Shown: positions 53,128 to 60,494 of the stretch, piece after piece
Layout of the letters: the number at the start of each line of letters is the position of its first letter
Position numbering within the stretch: position 1 is the first letter of the stretch
Assembly: GCF_000522985.1 (NCBI RefSeq)
Contig: NZ_CP007130.1
Span: forward strand, 310,001-374,000
Direction: 5' to 3'
From: Gemmatirosa kalamazoonensis
GTDB taxonomy: Bacteria; Gemmatimonadota; Gemmatimonadetes; Gemmatimonadales; Gemmatimonadaceae
DNA length: 64,000 bases
Notes under the pieces: model-generated
What the model was told of the DNA's origin: nothing
The model's database searches: none
The model's input: only the letters and a program-made list of their open reading frames with translations
Made by a program: the position numbers and the translations under genes

Positions 53128-54234
53128 CTAACGCCCCAGCAGGGCGTCGAGCAGCCCCGGGCGGAAGGCGTGCTGCACCGGGTCGAACACGCCGAAGCCC
53201 GCGGCGAGCTCCCAGTACGCCCACGGCATGCCGCGCGCTTCCATCGCGTCGCGCATCGTGCGCGTGAACGTGACGCGCGACGCGTCGTCGGCCTTGCCGT
53301 ACGCGCCGAACTCGCCGACGAAGACCGGGTAGCGCGTCGCCACCGACCACGCGCGCGCGACGTCGAGCGGCGCGGTCATCTCCGCGCGCTGCGCCGCGCT
53401 GCAGCACGTGACCCCGACCGGCGGTGTCGGCGTGACCCACTCCGCGCCCTGATGCGTGAAGCCGAACGGCGCGTAGTCGTGTACCGTCCCTATGAGGTTC
53501 GCGTCGTTCGGCAGCCGCAGCAGGTGCAGGTCGCTCGCCGCATTCCAGCTCGTCGGCCCGATCATGACGACGCGGCCGGGGTTCGTCCGGCGCACGGCGC
53601 CTAACGCGCGGGCGGCGAGCACGTTCCACGGCTCGCCGTTCAGCCGCCCGTGCGGCTCGTTGTACAGCTCGAACACCAGCCGCGCCCCGCGCCCCTGAAA
53701 CCGCGCGGCGATCTGCTCCCACAGCGCCAGGAAGCGGACGTCGACCACCGCGTCGGCCACCGGCGCCTCGCCGGCGTCCAGCGGGTCGCCGTCGAGCTGG
53801 CGGTAGTGGTGCACGTTCAGCACGACCACGAGCCCCTTCGCGAGCAGCTCGTCGACGATCGACTCGACGCGCGCGAGGAACGCGGGCTCGATCGTGAACG
53901 GCGCGGCGGCGAGCGCGTGGCTGCTCCAGCGGACCGGCAGCCGCACGGACGTGAACCCGGCCGCCGCGGCGCGGTCGATGAACTCGTCCGTCACCGTGAG
54001 GCCCCACGCGCCCTCGGTGGGCGCCTCGAGCATGTTGCCGAAGTTCACGCCGCGGCCGAGCGCCGTCGCGATCTCGGCGGCGGCGGCGGACGCGCCGGGT
54101 GCCGCGCCGCTCGCCACCGGCGGATAGTCGTCGACGCCGACGACGGTCGGCGGCGCGGGCGCCGTGGTGGCGCGGTGGCCGCCGCACGCCGCGGCGACCA
54201 GCATCGTGAGAGCCGCTCGGCGCACGCTCGTCAC
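53128..54234 (-). CDS. Lipoprotein GH5-family endoglucanase
   Basis: The protein has 368 residues from a GTG at 54234, whose last bases overlap the stop of the GH97 remnant (GTGA). A lipoprotein signal (LTMLVAAACGGH, Cys 17) is followed by a (beta/alpha)8 barrel: RGVNFGNMLEAPTEGAWG, SVRLPVRWSSHA, LVVVLNVHHYRQLDG, the acid/base Glu193 in LYNEPHGRLNG and the nucleophile Glu308 in VFVGEFGAYG. It would cut internal beta-1,4 bonds of cellulose or related glucans. The stop codon TAG lies in a GTTAGGC site at 53126. It probably works with the neighbouring GH97, GH115 and esterase genes. Confidence 0.9.
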   Translation of the reverse strand: MTSVRRAALTMLVAAACGGHRATTAPAPPTVVGVDDYPPVASGAAPGASAAAAEIATALGRGVNFGNMLEAPTEGAWGLTVTDEFIDRAAAAGFTSVRLPVRWSSHALAAAPFTIEPAFLARVESIVDELLAKGLVVVLNVHHYRQLDGDPLDAGEAPVADAVVDVRFLALWEQIAARFQGRGARLVFELYNEPHGRLNGEPWNVLAARALGAVRRTNPGRVVMIGPTSWNAASDLHLLRLPNDANLIGTVHDYAPFGFTHQGAEWVTPTPPVGVTCCSAAQRAEMTAPLDVARAWSVATRYPVFVGEFGAYGKADDASRVTFTRTMRDAMEARGMPWAYWELAAGFGVFDPVQHAFRPGLLDALLGR

Positions 54235-54743
54235 CGCGCTGCTCGGATGCGAATCGCCTGCCCGCCGCCGGGCGCGAGCACCATGCGCAGCCGCGTCGCC
54301 GACGTGACCGCGCGCGTCGTGATCGCGACCGTCGTGTCCCAGTCCACCGGCACGTCGCGGATGAACGCGAACGCCGGCTGTCGTCGATCGCGAAGTCGCC
54401 TAACGCGGGCTGCGCGGGCAGCTCGGATCGGAAGCCGACGCCGTCGTCGACCGCGCGGAACACGACCGCGAACGTGCGCCGCGCGCGTGGTGTCGACGAG
54501 CACGAGGCCCCGGTCGAGCGGCGGCGCGCCGCGGAACGCGAAGCCGAGGCGCGACGGCAGCAGCAGCGCACGCCCGTCGCGGTCGAGCGCGTAGCGCGGC
54601 GCGCCGAGCGAGTCGAGCGTCGCGCGGACGACGATGCGGCCGTCGGGTGACGTGACGCTCGCGGCGGGCGCCTGGGCCGCGAGCGGGCCGGCCCCGGCCA
54701 GCAGGACCGCGGCGAGCCGCGCAGCGACGGAGGGACGGAACAC
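54231..54743 (-). pseudogene. Internally deleted GH97 alpha-glucosidase remnant
   Basis: The open frame of 170 codons begins like a GH97 enzyme: signal peptide (AAVLLAGAGPLAAQAP), then SPDGRIVVRATLDSLGAPRY, SRLGFAFRGAPPLDRGLVLV. In the middle the homologous text is in another frame (RTFAVVFRAVDDGVGFRSEL, PAQPALGDFAIDD). The end returns to the first frame with FAFIRDVPVDWDTTVAITTR and LRMVLAPGGGQAIRIRAAR, the end of the GH97 C-terminal domain. About 500 residues with the catalytic core are missing. It is coupled to GH5 by GTGA. Activity can be excluded. Confidence 0.8.
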
Positions 54744-54921
54744 GGCGAGGAGGGGGCTCAGGACACGACCGATCGGGCAGCGGAAGCCCGGCGCGCCTCA
54801 GTGTAGCACCTCCGCGGCCGGCGGTCGACACCGGACGCGCCTAACGACGGAGCGGACGCGCACCGCGCGCTCGCGGCGAGCGCCGGCTCTGTCGTTAGGC
54901 GGGGCGACTCGCGGCCGGCGC

Positions 54922-55238
54922 TCAGACGGCCCGACGCCGCCGCGCCGCCGCGCCGGCGACGCCGACGAGACCCGTGCCGGGCAGCGCCCAGGTGCCCGGC
55001 TCCGGCGTCGTCGCGACGGGGGTCGTGGGGCCGAAGTCCATCTGGAACGCGATGTCCCGATCCGGCGTCTGGAACCACGTCGTCGTCAGGTTCGCGAAGT
55101 TCGGATCGTCGGCGTTCACGCGAATGCCCGGCACGTAGGCGTCCGACACCGTCGTGCCGCGCTGGGCGATTACGCGTCGGCCAGGAAGTTGTACTCGGCG
55201 GGCCATGCGGAGATGGCCTGCGCGCGGGCGTTCCCCAC
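54922..55238 (-). pseudogene. PEP-CTERM protein remnant, frameshifted
   Basis: The last 24 codons are TPEPGTWALPGTGLVGVAGA plus RRRRAV, a typical PEP-CTERM tail (motif PEP, hydrophobic stretch, Arg end) for exosortase-type sorting. Upstream, VSDAYVPGIRVNADDPNFAN is in frame. Further upstream AQAISAWPAEYNFLADA continues in another frame with a stop at 55170-55172; one extra G before TAATCG would join the two (ADAVIAQRG). The 5' part of a normal gene is missing. It is a broken remnant of a surface protein. Paired GTTAGGC sites lie just after it at 54839 and 54894. Confidence 0.6.
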
Positions 55239-55392
55239 CGCGCGTCGCCGTGCTGGACGCGGCGCTTACAGCGCGTCGCGCCCCTCCGGCCTCCCACCCC
55301 GCGTAAGCACGCGCGCAAGCGGTGGCCCGTAGCGTCCCGGCGTGCTCACCGCCGATGTCGCCGAGCGACCACTCGCCACCCAGCCGACTCCC

Positions 55393-56205
55393 ATGCGCCC
55401 GTTCACGCTCCGCCACCATCTCGCGCGTCCCGCGCGCGCCCTCGCCACCGTCGCGGTCCTCGCCGCGTGCGCCGCCGCCGATACCGCCGATGGCGGCACA
55501 CCGACCGAGCCGACCCCGCCGGGCTCGGGGCAGCAGAACCCGTCCGCCGGGTTCGTGACGGGCACCGTCGTCGACGCGGCGGGACGGCCGCTCGCCGGCG
55601 TGCAGGTGTTCGCCGACAACACGCTGTTCTACAACACGAACGCGATCGGCGTGACCGACGCGCAGGGCCGGTACCGCATCGACGTGCGGCAGCCGATCGG
55701 CACGTGGCACATGACGGCCCAGCTCACGCGCACGTTCGCGGGGCGCTCGTACCGCTTCTACCTGCACCCGGACGTCGACACACCGTTCCCCGGCGTCGAC
55801 GGCGCCGTGCGCAACTTCGACTGGCGGCTGAGCGGCCAGACGGCCGACGGGGGGTTCTTCGGCGGACCGGTGTACACGCACGTCGACCCGCGCGGGTGGA
55901 TGGCCGACGCCGAGGTGGACATCGAGGACATCGAGCTGACGTTCACGCCGGTCGGTCCGCTCGTCGACGGCAGCACGGGCGCGGTGCACACGATCCGGCT
56001 CGGCGGCCCGGCGGCGGACAAGTACGTGCCGATCGGCAAGTACCGCGTGACGGCGCGCTGGGCGCCGGCGGGCCGGCCGCCGCGCGACGCCGTGCTGCGG
56101 CTGACGAACGCCGACGCCGCCTACGCCGCGCAGCTGGAGGTGCTCTGGCCGACCGACGGCTCCGGCTCCATCAGGATGCTCGAGCTCGACGTGTCGGCGC
56201 CGTGA
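55393..56205 (+). CDS. Lipoprotein with carboxypeptidase-regulatory-like domain
   Basis: The 270-residue protein has a long signal region (RHHLARPARALATVAVLAAC, Cys near 22), a Pro/Gly linker and a beta-sandwich of the carboxypeptidase-regulatory-like kind: GFVTGTVVDAAGRPLAGVQV, FADNTLFYNTNAIGVTDAQG and RYRIDVRQPIGTWHM. The C-terminal half (EDIELTFTPVGPLVDGSTGA, YVPIGKYRVTARWAP) has strands without a known family. It would be a surface or periplasmic binding protein. ATG 55393 is preferred over the upstream GTG 55342 because it lies closer to the signal. It converges with GH115, separated by a large hairpin. Confidence 0.7.
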   Translation: MRPFTLRHHLARPARALATVAVLAACAAADTADGGTPTEPTPPGSGQQNPSAGFVTGTVVDAAGRPLAGVQVFADNTLFYNTNAIGVTDAQGRYRIDVRQPIGTWHMTAQLTRTFAGRSYRFYLHPDVDTPFPGVDGAVRNFDWRLSGQTADGGFFGGPVYTHVDPRGWMADAEVDIEDIELTFTPVGPLVDGSTGAVHTIRLGGPAADKYVPIGKYRVTARWAPAGRPPRDAVLRLTNADAAYAAQLEVLWPTDGSGSIRMLELDVSAP

Positions 56206-56214
56206 TGGCGGTGA

Positions 56215-56340
56215 GGCGGCGCTGATCGGGCGGCGCTGGCGCTTCGGCGCTGGCACGGCGGCGCTGATACCACGCGTTATCAGCGCCGCCGTTCCAGCGC
56301 CGCCCCATCAGCGCCCGACGTTTCAGCGCCGCCGCATCAG
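56215..56340. terminator. GC-rich hairpin between convergent genes (two-way terminator)
   Basis: ACGGCGGCGCTGATA (56255-56269) pairs perfectly with TATCAGCGCCGCCGT (56278-56292) around an 8-base loop; CGGCGCTGG (56245-56253) pairs with CCAGCGCCG (56294-56302) outside it. The unit GGCGCTGAT/CAGCGCC recurs several times, so alternative pairings are possible. It lies between the lipoprotein gene (stop 56205) and GH115 (stop 56323). It could stop transcription from both sides. There is no T-run typical of intrinsic terminators. Confidence 0.55.
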
Positions 56341-59067
56341 CCCCGACGCATCAGTCTCCACCGGCCCGAGCCAGCTCGGCCGGAGCCCGCCGAGGTCCAG
56401 CACCAGCCTGTCGACGACGACGCCCGGATCGACCATGTAGAGCTTCAGCACGTGCGCGCCGGCGTTAGGCACCTCGAGCGTCACCGCGCCGGAGATCGTG
56501 TTGTCGAGCACCCCGCGGGCCCACGCGCGCGAATCGACCGAGGCGTCGACGACGAGCGGCTGCGGCGGCGCATCGTCCAGCCCCACCGCGAGCCGCAGCC
56601 CACGGCCATCCACGATCGGGAACGTGGGCACGAGCTGCACGGTGAGCGTCGCGGTGCCCGCGGTGCGCACGTCCATGCGGTACTCGAGCCGCGGCGCCGC
56701 CGTCGCCGCCGCGCCCGGCTCGACGCTCGGCGCCGTCGTCGGGAACACCGCGACCGAGCTTCCGGTGCGGCCGAGTCCCGGGACCACGCGCCATCCGACC
56801 ACGCCGCGGTCGACGCGCGCGGTGTAGTGCTCGGCCTCGATCGACACCACGCGGCCGCGCTCGGAGAACGTGCCGTTAGGCACGCCGTCCGACGCCGCGT
56901 CGTCGGGGGCGCGCGGCGCGCGCAGCATCGCCTGGTAGCGCGCGGGAAGCGTGGTGTCCGCCGCGGCGAGACTCGCCGCCGGCAGCGGGAGCGGCGCGAT
57001 GCGCATCGTCCGCCACTGGTTGTCGGGCGGCTCCAGCGCGACCATGCCGCGCCACTTCCCGCCCGCGACCTCCTCGTTGTAGTGGCGCGTCAGCTCCACG
57101 AGCCGCGCGTCGGCGGCGCGCGCTCGTGCGGCGAACACGCCGGCGACATCCGTGTCGCGGTCGTGCGTCGCGTCGGCGCGCTGCTGCGCGTACAGCTCGG
57201 CGTAGAAGTAGCGCGCGTTCGCGAGCGCGGCGCCGCGCACCGGGTACGCCACGAGCTCGAAGAACGCGTCGCGCAGCCGCGCGGGGATCGTCCGCTCGAC
57301 GACCGTCAGGCGCCTCACGAGCGCGTCGTACGCGGCGAGCCGGTCCCAGACTTCCGCCTCGGTGAGCGGCGAGACGAGGTCGCGGTTGCTGCGCACGCCG
57401 TCGCCGGGGAGCCACCACTGCAGGTGCTCGGGCCGTCGCTGGTACGCGAGCCGGAAGTGCTCGGCGAGGATGCCGGCGATCTCCGGCGCGTTGGGCGCGC
57501 CGAACTGCGCCACGGCCCAGTCGCCGAGGTACGTCGCGATGGTCTCGCGCGTCCAGCGGCGCGCGTCCCACGCCATCTGCAGGAACAGGTCGATGCCGAT
57601 CTCCGCGGGCTTGAGGTCGCCCACGTTCGCGATCCACTCCGTGCGAGCGCCGTGGTCGTACGCCTTCGACATCTCCTCCCACACGAGCGCCGGCGGCGTC
57701 GTGTAGAGCCACAGATACGAGAGCGGCGCGCCGAGGTACGAGAGGTGGTAGTACACGCCGGAGCCGCCCGTGCGCCGCTGCTCGTCGGGCGTCGGGAACG
57801 CGCGCACGTAGCCGAAGTTGTCGTCCGGCCAGACGATGGTGACGTCGTCGGGCACCTTCAGGCCGGCGCGATAGACGGGGAGCACTTCCTTGTACGGCGT
57901 GAACGCCTGCGCGACGCGCGTCACGTCCGGGTTCACGTGCTTCGCGAGCAGCGCACGCTGGTCGGCGAAGATCCGCTCCAGCAGCGCGACCTGCCCCGCC
58001 GTCGTCGACGCGCCGCGGATGCCGGAGTCGTGGATGCCGCGCATACCCAACGTGTAGACGTTCTCGAACTTCCCGTTCGCCGCGACGCGCTCCTCCCAGT
58101 ACTTCGCCACGCCGGCCGGATTCCGGCTGTAGTCGTAGTCCGCCGCGGGCGCGGTCCACTCGCCGACGTTGTTGCGCAGCATCGGCTCGGCGTGCGACGA
58201 GCCCATGACGATCGCGAAGCTGTCGGCGACGAGCCGGTTCCGCGGATCGAGGTTGAACGCCTTCGTGGACGGGTGCATCGCGGGCCACAGCATGTTCGCC
58301 TTCAGGCGCAGCAGCAGCTCGAACACCCGCGCGTACGTCTTCGGACCGACGTCGCCCGTCTCCGGCTCGAACGTGCGCGCGGCCCACGGCTGGAGTCCCC
58401 AGTCCTCGTCGTTCAGGAAGATGCCGCGGTACTTCACCGACGGTGGGCCCATCGTCACCGCGCCGGCGCGCACGAACAGCGCGTCGCGGTGCGCCGGCGC
58501 GACGTCGGACCACCATACCCACGGCGAGACGCCGATCTGCCGCGACAGCTCGAGCACGCCGAACGCGGTGCCGCGCCGGTCGCTCCCCGCGACGACCACG
58601 GCGCGCGGCACCCCAGGCGCCGCGTCGGCGACGATGGTGACGACGAACGACTCCCACTGCCCGCGTACGCCGCGCACGTCGAGCTTCCCGGCCGCGACGA
58701 GCGCGTCGACGAGCCGGCTGTGGCCCAACGTGCCGACGATCACGGCCGCTCCCGTTAGGCGCGCGTCGCCCCGCGCCACGACCGGGCGCACGCCGGCGAC
58801 GCGCGCGACGTCGTCCGCGAACAGATGCGCGGCGACGCCGACCACCGCCGCGTCCGCGGGATCGTACCACACCGCAGCGGCGCGCCCGCCGCGCACGAGC
58901 GCGACGTCGGTCGCGCCGCCGGTCGTCGCGACGATCGGCGGCGCCTGCGCGACGGCCGTGTGGGACGACCCCGCGGCGCACGCGAGCACGTACGCCGCGC
59001 GGACGGCCGCGCGCCCGACGGGTCCGATCGGTGTCGGCAGCGGTCTCGGTCTCGGTGTCGGTGTCAC
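56323..59067 (-). CDS. GH115 alpha-glucuronidase
   Basis: The protein has 914 residues from a GTG at 59067 (or a bit shorter), with a signal region containing the simple repeat TPTPRPRPLPTP and AAYVLACAAGSSHTAVAQ. The GH115 marks are evident: YRGIFLNDEDWGLQPWAART, then LLLRLKANMLWPAMHPSTKA, then DSFAIVMGSSHAEPMLRNNV, PDDVTIVWPDDNFGYVRAFP and a C-terminal beta domain (VSIEAEHYTARVDRG onward). The enzyme removes glucuronic acid or 4-O-methyl-glucuronic acid from xylan. It is secreted. Three GTTAGGC sites are within it. The long hairpin lies at its 3' end. Confidence 0.93.
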   Translation of the reverse strand: MTPTPRPRPLPTPIGPVGRAAVRAAYVLACAAGSSHTAVAQAPPIVATTGGATDVALVRGGRAAAVWYDPADAAVVGVAAHLFADDVARVAGVRPVVARGDARLTGAAVIVGTLGHSRLVDALVAAGKLDVRGVRGQWESFVVTIVADAAPGVPRAVVVAGSDRRGTAFGVLELSRQIGVSPWVWWSDVAPAHRDALFVRAGAVTMGPPSVKYRGIFLNDEDWGLQPWAARTFEPETGDVGPKTYARVFELLLRLKANMLWPAMHPSTKAFNLDPRNRLVADSFAIVMGSSHAEPMLRNNVGEWTAPAADYDYSRNPAGVAKYWEERVAANGKFENVYTLGMRGIHDSGIRGASTTAGQVALLERIFADQRALLAKHVNPDVTRVAQAFTPYKEVLPVYRAGLKVPDDVTIVWPDDNFGYVRAFPTPDEQRRTGGSGVYYHLSYLGAPLSYLWLYTTPPALVWEEMSKAYDHGARTEWIANVGDLKPAEIGIDLFLQMAWDARRWTRETIATYLGDWAVAQFGAPNAPEIAGILAEHFRLAYQRRPEHLQWWLPGDGVRSNRDLVSPLTEAEVWDRLAAYDALVRRLTVVERTIPARLRDAFFELVAYPVRGAALANARYFYAELYAQQRADATHDRDTDVAGVFAARARAADARLVELTRHYNEEVAGGKWRGMVALEPPDNQWRTMRIAPLPLPAASLAAADTTLPARYQAMLRAPRAPDDAASDGVPNGTFSERGRVVSIEAEHYTARVDRGVVGWRVVPGLGRTGSSVAVFPTTAPSVEPGAAATAAPRLEYRMDVRTAGTATLTVQLVPTFPIVDGRGLRLAVGLDDAPPQPLVVDASVDSRAWARGVLDNTISGAVTLEVPNAGAHVLKLYMVDPGVVVDRLVLDLGGLRPSWLGPVETDASGLMRRR

Positions 59068-59090
59068 CCGTGCATGATAGCGCGACGCCC

Positions 59091-59393
59091 CTACGCGGCG
59101 ACCTTCACGCCGATCAGCTCGACCGGCTCGATCGACGGCGGCACCGCGAACAGCTCGGGCGCCTGCGCCATCAGCGCCGACGCGATGGGGCCGTTCAGGT
59201 GCGCCTGTCGCCCCGCCTCGTCGGTGAACGCGTCGAACACGCCGTAGGTCGTCGGGCCGAGCTTCAGGGCGAACCACAACCGCGTCCTCTCCTCCTGGTT
59301 CGCGAGCTGGAGCCCGGTCTCGAGAAAGCGCTCGACGTCGCGCTCCTTCCCCGGCTTCGCTTCCAGTCGAACCAACAGCGCGAGCTTCAGCAT
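59091..59393 (-). CDS. Antibiotic-biosynthesis-monooxygenase-type protein (quinol monooxygenase-like)
   Basis: The 100-residue protein has the ABM ferredoxin-like fold: LALLVRLEAKPGKERDVERF, then LWFALKLGPTTYGVFDAFTD, then GRQAHLNGPIASALMAQ. The family includes YgiN-type quinol monooxygenases and dimeric heme-free monooxygenases. It is divergent from the GlxA-type regulator at 59517, which may control it. The GAGGAG site lies just before the ATG at 59393. Substrate unknown. Confidence 0.85.
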   Translation of the reverse strand: MLKLALLVRLEAKPGKERDVERFLETGLQLANQEERTRLWFALKLGPTTYGVFDAFTDEAGRQAHLNGPIASALMAQAPELFAVPPSIEPVELIGVKVAA

Positions 59394-59452
59394 GGTCGTC
59401 TCCTCGTATCGCGTGTGTGCCACGGGTCGGATCGATCCGTGGGTCGGAGACA

Positions 59453-59509
59453 ATGGTACGCCGCCGCGGCGTCCGGGCCTATTGTCGGAAACGACATCTA
59501 TGGTACCAT
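59453..59509. promoter_or_regulatory. Dyads and direct repeat between the monooxygenase and the GlxA-type regulator
   Basis: ATTGTCGGAAACGACAT (59481-59497) has inverted TGTCG/CGACA halves, ATGGTACCAT (59500-59509) is a perfect 10-bp palindrome, and ATGGTAC recurs at 59453-59459. They lie in the 123-bp divergent region. This fits regulation of the monooxygenase by the AraC-type neighbour, which would bind repeated half sites. No binding data exist. Confidence 0.45.
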
Positions 59510-59516
59510 TTACGCC

Positions 59517-60479
59517 ATGGACATCGCGATCCTCGCCCTCAACGACGTGTTCGACACCGGGCTGTCGACGATCATCGACGCGTTCGCCACCGCGAACGAG
59601 CTGGCCGAGGCGACCGGCCTGACGTCGCTGCGCTTCGACGTCACCATCGTCGGCGTTCGCCGATCGGTGAAGTCGGCGCAGGGACTCACCGTCCCCGTGC
59701 AGGCCGTGCGACGCAAGACCCCCGACTGCGCCATCGTGCCGGCGATCGGCTTCAAGATGCCGGAGGCGCTCGGCGCCGCGCTGCTGCGGTCGGAGATCCG
59801 CGACGCGACGCGGCAGCTGCAGCGATGGGCGCGCGGCGGAGCGACGATGGCCGCCGCGTGCATCGGCACGTTCGTCATGGCGGAGGCGGGACTGCTCGAC
59901 GACCACGACGCGACCACCACGTGGTGGCTGGCGCCGTTCTTCCGGCAGCGCTACCCCGCCGTGCGGCTCGACGAGACGCGGATGATCGTCCGCTCGGATC
60001 GCGTCGTCACGGCCGGCGCCGCGCTCAGCCACATGGACCTGGCGCTGTGGCTGATCCGACAGCGGAGCCCCGAGCTGGCCACCCTCACCGCGAAGTACCT
60101 CGTCGTCGATTCCCGGCCGTCGCAGGCGGCGTACGTCCTCACCGACCATCTCGTGCACGCCGATCCACTCGTCGAGCGGTTCGAGCGATGGGCCCGCGGC
60201 CGGCTCGCGAAGGGGTTCTCGCTCGACGAGGCGGCGAAGTCGGTCGGCGCCAGCAAGCGAACGCTGGGACGTCGGATCCAGCAGGTCCTCGGACGATCGC
60301 CGATCTCGTACTTCCAGGACGTCCGCGTCGAGCGCGCCGTCCATCTGCTCCGCACGACCGACCGCAGCGTCGAGAGCATCGCGTCGCAAGTCGGATACGC
60401 CGACGGCGTCACGCTGCGCACGCTGCTGCGTCGCCGGCTCGGCAAGGGGATCAAGGAGCTGCGGCGGCTGGACCAGTGA
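59517..60479 (+). CDS. GlxA-type AraC-family regulator with DJ-1/PfpI domain
   Basis: The 320-residue protein has a DJ-1/PfpI-like N-terminal domain (IAILALNDVFDTGLSTIIDA, then GGATMAAACIGTFVMAEAGL with a Cys at the conserved elbow, about 120) and a C-terminal AraC helix-turn-helix (EAAKSVGASKRTLGRRIQQV, then VESIASQVGYADGVTLRTLL). This is the GlxA type that senses small molecules. It is divergent from the monooxygenase gene, which is a likely target. The beta-lactamase-fold gene begins only 15 bp downstream and may share its transcript. Confidence 0.9.
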   Translation: MDIAILALNDVFDTGLSTIIDAFATANELAEATGLTSLRFDVTIVGVRRSVKSAQGLTVPVQAVRRKTPDCAIVPAIGFKMPEALGAALLRSEIRDATRQLQRWARGGATMAAACIGTFVMAEAGLLDDHDATTTWWLAPFFRQRYPAVRLDETRMIVRSDRVVTAGAALSHMDLALWLIRQRSPELATLTAKYLVVDSRPSQAAYVLTDHLVHADPLVERFERWARGRLAKGFSLDEAAKSVGASKRTLGRRIQQVLGRSPISYFQDVRVERAVHLLRTTDRSVESIASQVGYADGVTLRTLLRRRLGKGIKELRRLDQ

Positions 60480-60494
60480 GACCGGTGACGCGTC

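Noticed and set aside
56215-56340. CRISPR-like repeat cluster
   Set aside because: The units are irregular, without equal spacers, and form one large inverted repeat between convergent genes.
48094-57495. GTTGGGC variants as extra members of the heptamer family
   Set aside because: They are one base off and common in GC-rich coding sequence; I did not count them.
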